From: Cellvibrionaceae bacterium
GTDB lineage: Bacteria; Pseudomonadota; Gammaproteobacteria; Pseudomonadales; Cellvibrionaceae
Direction: 5' to 3'
Length of the DNA stretch: 35,130 bases
Assembly: GCA_021151525.1 (NCBI GenBank)
Contig: JAGKXD010000041.1
Location: 1-35,130, forward strand
In this document: positions 8,801-15,589 of the stretch, piece after piece
Position numbering within the stretch: position 1 is the first letter of the stretch
How the letters are laid out: each line of letters starts with the position of its first letter
Position numbers and translations under genes: made by a program
Notes under the pieces: model-generated
Seen by the model: the letters and a program-made list of their open reading frames with translations, nothing else
Database searches by the model: none
Told to the model about the DNA's origin: nothing

Positions 8801-9007
8801 CCCTTGGTTATTTCTTCTGGCGCAGGTTCGGAAACAAGATTTGTAATCGGCGTAGTTGTTATTTCAGGCGTTATAGTGGCAACTTTCTTTACTTTATTTG
8901 TGGTGCCTATTGCTTATACTTTGCTCGCAAAAAATACAGGATCCCCTAATGATGTTAGTAAAAAGCTAGAACAAGAGATCGCACATTTCAACGCGCTAGA
9001 TGATTAG
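5891..9007 (+). CDS. RND multidrug efflux pump, inner-membrane subunit (HAE1 family)
   Basis: 1038 residues, normal for AcrB/MexB-like proton-drug antiporters. It opens with S-I-R-R-P-V-F-A and a first membrane helix, then the large porter loop. The adjacent Asp pair of TM4 is present in G-L-V-V-D-D-A-I-V-V (about residue 400), and the relay Lys in A-A-K-N-G-I-L-I-V-E-F (about residue 922). Twelve membrane helices and two periplasmic loops can be followed. GAGGG lies 9 bases before ATG 5891; ATG 5894 is an alternative. The low-complexity M-x-S-S-x-x-I-R-R-P start fits the MexF/MdtB-like part of the family. It exports amphipathic compounds in exchange for protons together with the upstream adaptor. 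Confidence 0.95.
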   Translation: MMLSSVSIRRPVFASVISLLLLAFGILAFDRLSLREYPNIDPPIVSIRTSYPGAAANIVETRITKPLEDRIAGVEGIRYIESSSENGVSNITVTFNIEHDIEAAANDIRDKVSSAVSSLPIEATAPEVQKINSDDEVIVWMSLAGEGMSVPELSDYAKRYLVDKFSAVEGVARVRIGGEQRYAMRVWLDRKKLAAHNLTVNDIENSLRSENVELPAGSIESKDRQYTVRMARTYRSDEQFAQLVVKHSSDGHLIRLGDIAKVEKGTVEDRNLFRGNGIAQVGIGIAKQSTANTLDVARGVQAEQKRMNASLPKGMSVEDSYNSAIFIERAIHEVYITLILAVTLVVFVIYIFLGSVRAMLIPAVAVPVSIIATFTVLAVLHFSVNMLTLLALVLAIGLVVDDAIVVLENIVRHIEEKGKPVLLAAYDGVREVGFAVIATTLVLISIFIPIVFVKGDVGRLFSEFAITMAASVGFSALVALTLSPMLASKILRKEVHRTALVEKVDVKMHQLRDAYKKIILKSLNKKLITIAVFVVMLGVCLVMAIFIPSEYAPKEDRGNFQIMINGPEGATYDYMEEYVAEIEKRVMPYVDSGEISRLMVRAPRSFGSFESFNAGIAVVALNDWSKRRNAFIIMDEIKAKLSDLPGVTTSLVMRQGFASGSSKPVQFVIGGGTYEELAKWRDILLEKINKDNPGLTNIDWDYKETKPQIEVHVDTNRAADLGVSVSAIGHTLETLLGSRKVTTYIEQGEEYDLLVQGERDEQRTKTSLENMYVRSDSSGKLIPLASVVDLVELADASRLNRYNRVRSLTIEAGLEKKLSLGESLDYLNKLVKENLPPNATVDYRGMSRDFKNSSGSMFFMFALGILITYLVLAAQFESYVHPFVIILTVPLAIAGGLFGLWITGSTINLYSQIGLIMLIGLAAKNGILIVEFTNQLRDRGVEFTAALLEASSARLRPIIMTSLTAVAGAAPLVISSGAGSETRFVIGVVVISGVIVATFFTLFVVPIAYTLLAKNTGSPNDVSKKLEQEIAHFNALDD

Positions 9008-9074
9008 CCAAAAGTTGCTGCCTGCTTGAATATCCGTGGTCACAAAATCTAACAACGATGAATGTAGAGTGTTT

Positions 9075-9794
9075 ATGATGACTAGAATATTTCAAACCCT
9101 ATTAGTTGTCATTTTTATTGCGTTCATTGCGAGTGCTTGTAATACAGAAAGCGTAAAAAAATCGTCCATCGAAATATGGAAGTTAGATTCGTTAAATAGC
9201 ATTAATGGGCACTCAGTAGAGAAACTTGGGCAGCCTAAGGTTGTGCAAACTCCATTTGGAGCTGCGGTGAGTTTTGATGGCGATGGCGACCGATTGTTGG
9301 TTGATAATAATCCCTTGGTTGATGCCACTGAATTCACAATAGAAATTATTTTTAAAGCAAACGATGTTTATCCAGCTAATAAAGAGCCGCGCGTTTTTCA
9401 TATCGAATCATCTGATAGCCCCAATCGTCGTATTACCATAGAGCTGCGTTTGAACGATCAGCATCAGTGGTATCTTGATACTTTTATAAAATCAGATAAC
9501 TCACAGTTCACGCTCATAGATGCCGCCAAGGTTCATCCAGTTGGTGAATGGGTGCACGTGGCTATGACTTATAAAGAGCGTGAATTTATTTCTTATGTGA
9601 ATGGTGAAAAAGAATTAAACGGGCAGGTAAATTATTTGCCAATTCCCGCCAATGCAAAAGCATCTATTGGCGCACGTATGAATCAAATTCATTGGTTTAA
9701 TGGTGAGGTGTTGCAGGTTCGTATTGCTAAGCGCGCGCTTTTGCCAAAGGAGTTCAGGTTGTTGAAAAATCTAACACGGTATGACTTAAAATGA
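9075..9794 (+). CDS. LamG/concanavalin-like lipoprotein
   Basis: About 239 residues. ATG 9075 or the next codon begins a lipoprotein signal with A-S-A-C as lipobox (Cys near residue 21). An in-frame GTG at 9036 would bury the signal, so I reject it. The mature protein looks like one LamG/jelly-roll domain: a V-S-F-D-G-D-G-D-R-L opening, F-T-I-E-I-I-F-K-A, G-E-W-V-H-V-A-M-T-Y, Y-V-N-G-E-K and a closing I-A-K-R-A-L-L-P-K-E-F. Such domains bind carbohydrate or protein ligands and are common on surfaces of polysaccharide degraders. No catalytic domain is attached. It lies 67 bases after the RND pump on the same strand with no visible terminator between, but a functional link is not evident. Confidence 0.75.
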   Translation: MMTRIFQTLLVVIFIAFIASACNTESVKKSSIEIWKLDSLNSINGHSVEKLGQPKVVQTPFGAAVSFDGDGDRLLVDNNPLVDATEFTIEIIFKANDVYPANKEPRVFHIESSDSPNRRITIELRLNDQHQWYLDTFIKSDNSQFTLIDAAKVHPVGEWVHVAMTYKEREFISYVNGEKELNGQVNYLPIPANAKASIGARMNQIHWFNGEVLQVRIAKRALLPKEFRLLKNLTRYDLK

Positions 9795-9920
9795 CTGCAA
9801 GGGCAGCAAAGAGCCTTCAAAAAAGCTCGTAGTTTGTGAGTCGATTGGTGTCGAAGAAAAGCAAATTATTTAAAGCAGCAATCACACTTGGGCGATTACC
9901 GCTTTGTTGGCGTTTAAAAA

Positions 9921-10628
9921 TCAGGGCTTAAAGAGTCCGACAATTTCTACTTTCTGAATGATGCTGCTTGCATAGAGCGTTTCAAACTCGCTCCTTTTAA
10001 TGGCCTTGTTTCTATTAACGCTCAATGTTTCGGTGTTAAGCGCATAGAGTGCGAAATAATAGTGGTGAGTTCCTGTGCCTGTCGGCGGGCATGGGCCAGA
10101 ATATTTGGGAACATTATCGTCATTAGCGCCTTCAATGCTACCCGCTGGCATTGCACGGAGCGTAGCGCCCTCTGTAATTTCCCTTACTGATCCCGGGATG
10201 TTGTAAACATCCCAATGCACATAGGGATAACCCACAATCGCTATTGCATCCATATCTTCCATAATCAACGCAAAACTTTTAACGGCGTCTGAAGTAATAT
10301 CCCACTTCAAGTGCGGGCTGACTTCTGTGCTGAAGCATGAGTATTTAATAGGGATTGCTGCGTCGGGAACAAAACTATTTGATGTTAACGTAAAAGGGAT
10401 TGAGCTTGCTGTGCTCGACGAAACCTTTGAGGACAAACTGCTAGACAACGAACTATTTGGTGAGGAGCTACTTGAAGACGAACTGCTTGATGATGAAAGC
10501 GCCTCACTACTTCTTGAGCTTGATGAGGGTGAGGGGATTGGATCGGGCGACTGCTTCTTGCCACCTCCGCCGCCACACCCGTCTAAAAGAACTGTGGCAA
10601 AAACAACAGGGATAAATAGCTTCTTCAT
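9921..10628 (-). CDS. PEBP-family (YbhB/YbcL-like) lipoprotein with polyserine linker
   Basis: 235 residues from ATG 10628, which has AAAGG 8 bases upstream; a longer frame to 10721 has no signal at its start. Residues 1-18 form a lipoprotein signal ending L-D-G-C; Asp before Gly is unusual but tolerated. A Gly run and then a Ser-rich linker (about 33-77) follow. The C-terminal half is a phosphatidylethanolamine-binding-protein fold of the Raf-kinase-inhibitor-like type: S-P-H-L-K-W, D-M-D-A, Y-P-Y-V-H-W-D-V-Y-N-I-P and G-P-C-P-P-T-G are the family ligand-pocket motifs. The bacterial family's role is poorly known. Polyserine linkers normally join enzyme and binding modules of secreted Cellvibrio/Saccharophagus proteins; here one tethers PEBP to the membrane. 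The next gene on the strand upstream is a membrane AraC regulator. Confidence 0.85.
   Translation of the reverse strand: MKKLFIPVVFATVLLDGCGGGGGKKQSPDPIPSPSSSSRSSEALSSSSSSSSSSSSPNSSLSSSLSSKVSSSTASSIPFTLTSNSFVPDAAIPIKYSCFSTEVSPHLKWDITSDAVKSFALIMEDMDAIAIVGYPYVHWDVYNIPGSVREITEGATLRAMPAGSIEGANDDNVPKYSGPCPPTGTGTHHYYFALYALNTETLSVNRNKAIKRSEFETLYASSIIQKVEIVGLFKP
10398..10532 (-). repeat. Polyserine linker coding repeat
   Basis: About 45 codons, mostly Ser, with one run of twelve. The run mixes TCA, AGC, AGT, TCG, TCT and TCC codons, so it is kept for its protein property rather than made by recent triplet slippage. Confidence 0.85.
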
Positions 10629-10693
10629 AATCTGGACCTTTATTTTTATTGCAAGGAGAGGAGCCCAGAGATTATTGGTTTCAGGTGTTTGCA

Positions 10694-10719
10694 GGGTCAC
10701 TCTTGATAAAAAGTGACCC
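10694..10719. other. Inverted repeat between AraC gene and PEBP gene
   Basis: GGGTCACT-N10-AGTGACCC is a perfect 8-base inverted repeat. On the plus strand T-rich sequence follows after a few bases, on the minus strand none. It may attenuate transcription between the two minus-strand genes, or be an operator of the PEBP gene, whose start is 65 bases away. Confidence 0.4.
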
Positions 10720-10771
10720 ACAATTTTTGCCGGAAGATTTGGTAATCATTTAGTAAACAATAAGGAAGTGC

Positions 10772-11932
10772 TTAGATGGGTTTTAACTCTTGCTGGCCGA
10801 GTCGCTCCCTGTATTGATTAGGCGTGACACCTAGTCCATCTTTAAACACACGATAAAAAGAGTTCTTGTTGTTAAATCCTGATTCGAACGCTATATCTAA
10901 AACACGCAATTGGCATTTTGGGTCTTCGAGCAAACTACATGCAAGTTTCAATCTATAGCCATTAATAAATTCATAAAAGTTCGCGTCTAAATGAACGTTG
11001 AGCAGCTCTGAAAGTTGATGGACGCTAATACCAAGTGCTTGAGCCAAATCTGGCAGGGATAAATCATTTTGCCGATAGAGTTGTTCGTCCTGCATAAGCC
11101 TCGTTAATTCTTGCGCTAAAGTTTGTGCAAGGTTTTCATCTAGCTCTAAATAACGTGGCTTCTGATTATTGAGCTCCTGTTCGTTGAGAACTGATCTTGG
11201 TTGTTCGGGTATTAACTCCTTGGTGCCCGATATTTCCAGGCTATTTTCATTGCTGCGATTAATTTCCTTTCGGAAAAAGAATTTTGGGCGATAAACACTG
11301 AGAACCCCAATAGAAAGTACATAAATAGAGAATATTGGGAAGGTACCGTAGTCAAGTAGGTTGTAGTTTTTTAAAGCACCCAGCATGACTAATGAGATCA
11401 CTACAAAATCTGTCGCTACAAGGAACATTAATCCGCTCACGACATAAATTAGCCAGTAATAGGTGGTATTTTGAAAGTCTTGCCATACTTTTGCTATGTA
11501 GGGTCTTTTTTTAACAATAACTACAAGCGCGACAAGTAAATAAATAAGCATGTGAAACATGCCAATCAGAATTACACTTGTCCACTGCTGTTGAAAAAAA
11601 ATAAGTGCTAGTAGTGCGGTTAAGAATGGTAGGAAATGAATTAGTAATTTGGGCAGCTTTATTTCATTGCGTAATAGTATGGATAGAAAAATCCAAATGA
11701 AGGGCCCCTTCAAAAACAAAAAACTAGATGCCACTAAAGATAAGAAGAGAATGCCGCCAGGAATAATATGGGCGGCATAAAGATCCATTTGTGGTGTGGT
11801 CAGCGCAAATAAAAATGCAGCAAACCAGCGGTTTAACTGCGGCAAACCGCGTTTGTCTTGAAGCAAAATAAACGCCGTCCATAGCGTAATGATAATGGTG
11901 GAGAGGAGAAGAGCTTTGAAAAATTCAAACAT
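10772..11932 (-). CDS. Membrane-anchored AraC-family transcriptional regulator
   Basis: 386 residues. The N-terminal 220 residues hold about seven hydrophobic segments, the layout of 7TM-AraC regulators (a membrane sensor fused to a DNA-binding domain). A polar linker of about 60 residues follows. The C-terminal 100 residues are a double helix-turn-helix AraC domain: L-P-D-L-A-Q-A-L-G-I-S-V-H-Q-L-S-E-L is helix pair one and V-L-D-I-A-F-E-S-G-F-N-N-K-N-S-F-Y-R-V-F the highly conserved second pair, then G-V-T-P-N-Q-Y-R. The DNA-binding domain must act from the membrane. The signal is unknown. It lies between proS and the PEBP gene, both on the same strand; the PEBP gene is the simplest candidate target. 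Confidence 0.88.
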   Translation of the reverse strand: MFEFFKALLLSTIIITLWTAFILLQDKRGLPQLNRWFAAFLFALTTPQMDLYAAHIIPGGILFLSLVASSFLFLKGPFIWIFLSILLRNEIKLPKLLIHFLPFLTALLALIFFQQQWTSVILIGMFHMLIYLLVALVVIVKKRPYIAKVWQDFQNTTYYWLIYVVSGLMFLVATDFVVISLVMLGALKNYNLLDYGTFPIFSIYVLSIGVLSVYRPKFFFRKEINRSNENSLEISGTKELIPEQPRSVLNEQELNNQKPRYLELDENLAQTLAQELTRLMQDEQLYRQNDLSLPDLAQALGISVHQLSELLNVHLDANFYEFINGYRLKLACSLLEDPKCQLRVLDIAFESGFNNKNSFYRVFKDGLGVTPNQYRERLGQQELKPI

Positions 11933-11988
11933 GAAATCGCATCCAAGAGGTCATTCCATAACCTTGACCGATAGAAGTTGAATAATCC

Positions 11989-13716
11989 TTAAATCTTAAT
12001 ACGCGCTTTCAAAAACTCTACAACGTCTGCAGCAGGTACTTCTTGTTTCTCCGCATCGCGACGACCTTTGTATTCAATGTTGCCCGCTTCCAAGCCCCGG
12101 TCGCCGATCACGATACGATGTGGAATCCCCATCAAATCAGTATTGGCAAGCTGCACACCCAAGCGCGCTTTTTCATCATCCATAAATAAAACATCTATAC
12201 CTGCTGCTTGCAGTTGTGCATAAATTTCTTCCGCTTTTTTCGCAACAGACTCAGATTTATTCATGTTGATGGGCACAATCGCAACGTGGAAAGGTGCGAT
12301 AGCATCAGTCCAAATAATGCCGTTCTCATCAAAATTTTGTTCAATGGCTGCAGCAACAACGCGTGTAACACCAATACCGTAGCAGCCCATAATCATAGTT
12401 TGCTCTTTGCCGTTTTCATCCAACACGCGTGCTTTTAATGCTTCAGAGTATTTGGTGCCGAGCTGGAAAATATGGCCAACTTCAATACCGCGTTTAATTT
12501 CCAAAGTACCTTTGCCGCATGGGCTTGGGTCGCCAGCCACTACGTTGCGAATATCGGCAACCAAAGGTGCGTTCGCATCGCGCTCCCAGTTTACGCCGGT
12601 AAGGTGATAGCCATCTTTATTTGCGCCGCAAACAAAATCAGCAGCGTGAGCGGCAGAGTGATCAACAATCACAGGAATATTCAAACCGACAGGCCCTATA
12701 GACCCAACGCTTACACCTAGTTCTTCTTTGATGCGTGCTTCAGGTGCGAAAGTAAGTGGGGCTGCAACGCCAGTTAATTTTTCGGCTTTAATATCGTTCA
12801 GCTCGTGATCGCCACGCAAAACTAATGCAACCAATGGTTGGGTTTTGTCTTCGCGCACTTCGCCCAGCACAATTAAAGTTTTAAGCGTTTGTTCGGGTGA
12901 TACTTTTAAGAACGCGCAAACTTCTTCAATGCTATGTGCACCGGGTGTAGCAACTTCCTGCATTAAGTGTTGCGGAGCGGGGCGTGGAGTTGAAGGTGGT
13001 AGGGCTTCAGCCTTTTCTGTGTTGGCTGCGTAGTCGCTACCGTTACTGAAAACAATCGCATCTTCACCGCTCGCTGCCAGCACATGGAACTCATGCGAGA
13101 ATGCACCGCCAATAGAACCTGTGTCCGCCAATACCGGGCGGAACTCCAATCCCAAGCGCGTGAAAATATTGCAGTAGGTTTGATGCATAACATCGTAAGT
13201 TTCTTGCAAAGATTCAGTGCTGTTGTGGAACGAGTAAGCATCTTTCATGATAAATTCGCGCGAGCGCATGACGCCAAAACGTGGACGTACCTCATCGCGA
13301 AATTTGGTTTGAATTTGGTAAAAGTTTGCCGGCAACTGTTTGTAGCTGTTGATCTCGCCGCGAATCAAATCGGTGATGACTTCTTCGTGGGTTGGGCCAA
13401 GGCAGAAAGGGCGGTTGTGGCGATCGTTGATGCGCAACAACTCTGGGCCATACTGCTGCCAGCGGCCCGATTCTTCCCACAATTCCGCTGGTTGTACAAC
13501 AGGCATCATGACTTCTTGCGCGCCCGATTTATCCATTTCGCTGCGCACAATATTTTCGACTTTGCGCAGTACACGCAGGCCGAGCGGTAACCAGGTGTAT
13601 AGGCCTGAGGCCAGCTTGCGGATCATGCCCGCGCGCAGCATAAGTTGATGGCTGATGACTTCTGCATCGGCAGGGGTTTCTTTCAGGGTGGCAATTAAAA
13701 ATCGGCTGGAACGCAT
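11989..13716 (-). CDS. proS: Prolyl-tRNA synthetase
   Basis: 575 residues, the bacterial type with an editing insertion. It charges tRNA-Pro with proline in the cytoplasm; the inserted domain hydrolyses Ala-tRNA-Pro. The sequence follows the E. coli enzyme closely: L-K-E-T-P-A-D-A-E-V-I-S-H-Q near the N-terminus, class II motif 2 around F-R-D-E-V-R-P-R-F-G, G-P-T-H-E-E before it, and G-C-Y-G-I-G-V-T-R as motif 3. I chose ATG 13716, which gives the M-R-S-S-R-F-L start; an upstream ATG at 13734 adds six residues and lacks support. Divergent from the HIT-family gene with a 120-base gap that holds TATAAT at 13741-13746. Confidence 0.97.
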   Translation of the reverse strand: MRSSRFLIATLKETPADAEVISHQLMLRAGMIRKLASGLYTWLPLGLRVLRKVENIVRSEMDKSGAQEVMMPVVQPAELWEESGRWQQYGPELLRINDRHNRPFCLGPTHEEVITDLIRGEINSYKQLPANFYQIQTKFRDEVRPRFGVMRSREFIMKDAYSFHNSTESLQETYDVMHQTYCNIFTRLGLEFRPVLADTGSIGGAFSHEFHVLAASGEDAIVFSNGSDYAANTEKAEALPPSTPRPAPQHLMQEVATPGAHSIEEVCAFLKVSPEQTLKTLIVLGEVREDKTQPLVALVLRGDHELNDIKAEKLTGVAAPLTFAPEARIKEELGVSVGSIGPVGLNIPVIVDHSAAHAADFVCGANKDGYHLTGVNWERDANAPLVADIRNVVAGDPSPCGKGTLEIKRGIEVGHIFQLGTKYSEALKARVLDENGKEQTMIMGCYGIGVTRVVAAAIEQNFDENGIIWTDAIAPFHVAIVPINMNKSESVAKKAEEIYAQLQAAGIDVLFMDDEKARLGVQLANTDLMGIPHRIVIGDRGLEAGNIEYKGRRDAEKQEVPAADVVEFLKARIKI

Positions 13717-13836
13717 AGATAGTCTTCTTTGCAATGTGGCTATAATGGGAATATTAAAGGCGCTTATTCTACGGTGCCGAGGGCGATTGGTACAGAAGCC
13801 AATCTGCTCGATTTCTGATTCTCAAAGGAAAAATCT

Positions 13837-14259
13837 ATGTTTGAACTTCACCCTCGTTTGGCGGCAGATTCTGTGGTTATAGGGCGCTTTGATTTGTCGC
13901 TTCTATTGCTCAGTAAAGATGCAAATTACCCTTGGTGTATTTTGGTGCCGCAGGTTGAAGATGCATTTGAAATTCACCACTTAGGCGAAGTAGAGCAGGT
14001 GCAGCTGATGCGTGAGTCTTGCCGTTTGTCGGAAGTAATGACGAGTGTGTTTGATGCACACAAAATGAATGTGGCGGCGTTGGGTAATGTAGTGCGCCAA
14101 TTACATATTCACCATATAGCGCGCTTTGAAAATGACCCCGCTTGGCCGCAACCTATTTGGGGAAAGCTCCCCGCTAAGGACTATTCAGCGGCGGAATGGG
14201 TGGCGCTAGTTAAGCGTTTGCAAAATGCGTTAGTAGGGGATGGTTTTACGGTTGTTTAG
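13837..14259 (+). CDS. HIT-family protein with degenerate triad
   Basis: 140 residues, AAGGAA 8 bases before the ATG. The protein looks like the short HIT hydrolases of Pseudomonas and relatives, with N-V-V-R-Q-L-H-I-H-H-I-A-R-F-E-N-D-P-A-W-P near residues 84-104. HIT enzymes hydrolyse nucleotide-phosphate bonds (for example dinucleoside polyphosphates) through the middle His of H-x-H-x-H. Here residues 90-94 read H-I-H-H-I: the first two His are kept, the third position is Ile, and an extra His stands beside. The likely nucleophile is His92. Substrate unknown. The gene ends at a bidirectional terminator shared with the HU-like gene. Confidence 0.85.
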   Translation: MFELHPRLAADSVVIGRFDLSLLLLSKDANYPWCILVPQVEDAFEIHHLGEVEQVQLMRESCRLSEVMTSVFDAHKMNVAALGNVVRQLHIHHIARFENDPAWPQPIWGKLPAKDYSAAEWVALVKRLQNALVGDGFTVV

Positions 14260-14273
14260 TTTTTAATAGCAAT

Positions 14274-14302
14274 AAAAAAACCCCGCATTGCGGGGCTTTT
14301 TT
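14274..14302. terminator. Bidirectional terminator between HIT and HU-like genes
   Basis: CCCCGC-ATT-GCGGGG (14281-14295) with an A-run on the left and a T-run on the right works for both convergent genes. Confidence 0.92.
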
Positions 14303-14320
14303 ATTCAGAAGATGCGTTAA

Positions 14321-14800
14321 TTACAGCGCCATTTCTTTCAGTTTTTTCAACGGACGAACTTTTACTGATGTGCTAGCTGGCTTAGCTTTGAACATCACTT
14401 CTTCGCCAGTGAATGGGTTGATGCCCTTGCGCGCTTTAGTCGCTGGTTTTTTCACGCAGGTAATTTTCAACAGGCCTGGCAATACGAATTCGCCAACGCC
14501 TTTCTTCTTAACATGACCTTCGATAATGTTGGTCAATTCATCCAATACTGCTTGAACTTGCTTTTTGCTCAACTCAGTTGCATCAGCAATTTGTTGCAGC
14601 ATTTGAGTTTTGTTTTGGCGCTCAGCAATTGGCTTAACAACGGCTGGTGCAGCTTTAACAGCGGGTGCTTTTTTCGCTGGAGCCGCTTTTGCAGCAGGCG
14701 CTTTTTTAGCAGCTGGCTTGGCGGCAGCTTTTGGAGCAGCTTTTGCTTTTGCAGCAGGTTTAGCAGCAGCTTTCGGAGCAGGCGTTTTTTTGGCAACCAT
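14321..14800 (-). CDS. HU-family DNA-binding protein with histone H1-like N-terminal tail
   Basis: 159 residues, with AAGGA 7 bases before the ATG. Residues 1-59 are almost only Ala, Lys and Pro in loose K-A-A-P/A-A-K-P repeats, like the tails of histone H1 or of Pseudomonas AlgP. Residues 63-159 are an HU/IHF domain: K-T-Q-M-L-Q-Q-I-A-D-A-T-E-L-S-K-K-Q-V, then G-V-G-E-F-V-L-P-G-L-L-K-I and R-K-G-I-N-P-F-T-G-E-E-V, the DNA-inserting beta-arm with its Pro. HU bends and compacts DNA; the tail should add non-specific backbone contacts. The nucleoid-associated role is inferred. The 270 bases upstream (14801-15072) hold no gene I can support; AT-rich sequence near 14938-14960 is a plausible promoter. 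Confidence 0.9.
   Translation of the reverse strand: MVAKKTPAPKAAAKPAAKAKAAPKAAAKPAAKKAPAAKAAPAKKAPAVKAAPAVVKPIAERQNKTQMLQQIADATELSKKQVQAVLDELTNIIEGHVKKKGVGEFVLPGLLKITCVKKPATKARKGINPFTGEEVMFKAKPASTSVKVRPLKKLKEMAL
14624..14800 (-). repeat. Ala/Lys/Pro repeat tail of the HU-like protein
   Basis: Low-complexity coding repeat of GCT/GCA (Ala), AAA/AAG (Lys) and CCT/CCA-type codons in short imperfect units. It also produces long open frames on the opposite strand that are not genes. Confidence 0.85.
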
Positions 14801-15072
14801 GGTGGATTCCTTTATCGTAGATGATCGTTAGGTGTGTTTATTCTGTAAGCAAGCGGAACAATAGGTTGATGCGCTACTTCAGGCTTGCTCAAAAACCCCT
14901 GTTTTTATAGGCTCAAAATGCCCATCGCAAGGATTGAAGCTATATATAAAGGATAAAAATAGAATCAGCAACCAAAAACTACGCTATTTCCCGAAGAAAA
15001 GTGCAAATTTATGTTTTGTGTGAATTTTGTACGTGGGTTTAATCATTAATGTTGTACAAGGGCGGCCTATTA

Positions 15073-15573
15073 TCAAATATTCAGTATTTGCAATTCAGGC
15101 TCGGGTTCACCATATTGCCAAATATAATCAAAGGTCTCGCGCAAACGTTTTACTTCAACGGCGGCATTAAAGTTTGCAAAACCTTTGTAATTAGCATCAT
15201 CATTTTTATAGAGTAGGGCATCGCTATCACAGATTAAAAATCCCATCTCGGTATCTTGTGGCTCAATAGTCAGTTTGCGTAAAAGCACTTTGCTAGACAA
15301 GCGCTGATGAAGCTTTCCGAGCTTATGCCCACGCTCTATTAACGGTTTGGTATTTTTAATCAATAGTTGTACCTGCGCATTGCGGTTGCTGCGTGCGAAG
15401 TTAGAGATTGCTTGTACAAATTCCGCAGATCCATAAATGGCTTCGTCTAAATCGCGGCTGAGAATGATCACTGAGCGCCGTGCTTGTTCTACCAACTTGA
15501 TTGATTGCTCGATAAAGTCTTGTTGCGAATCCAACAAATAAAGGTCGCTGCTAACGGATGACACTTCGCTCAT
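15073..15573 (-). CDS. PLD-like protein without the HKD catalytic motif
   Basis: 166 residues. The fold suggests the phospholipase D superfamily: a start in which L-V-E-Q-A-R-R-S-V-I-I-L-S-R-D-L-D precedes helix-strand repeats, and an end with I-C-D-S-D-A-L-L-Y-K and F-N-A-A-V-E-V-K-R-L. The H-x-K-x4-D motif is absent, so it is probably not a phosphodiesterase. I recall such proteins as a domain of unknown function beside GNAT genes in pseudomonads, but cannot confirm that here. It starts 16 bases after the GNAT gene and is the last gene of the roxA-GNAT run. Confidence 0.7.
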   Translation of the reverse strand: MSEVSSVSSDLYLLDSQQDFIEQSIKLVEQARRSVIILSRDLDEAIYGSAEFVQAISNFARSNRNAQVQLLIKNTKPLIERGHKLGKLHQRLSSKVLLRKLTIEPQDTEMGFLICDSDALLYKNDDANYKGFANFNAAVEVKRLRETFDYIWQYGEPEPELQILNI

Positions 15574-15589
15574 AATCTTTCCTATTTTG

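Noticed and set aside
10327..10716. Plus-strand open frame opposite the polyserine region
   Set aside because: Its acidic Glu/Leu repeats are the antisense of the Ser codons in the PEBP lipoprotein gene, which has strong family support.
14513..14831. Plus-strand open frames opposite the HU tail
   Set aside because: Low-complexity Phe/Ser or Ala-rich shadows of the Ala/Lys/Pro repeat; the HU gene explains the region.
14821..14910. Possible short peptide upstream of the HU-like gene
   Set aside because: A 29-codon plus-strand frame without a ribosome site or hydrophobic pattern.
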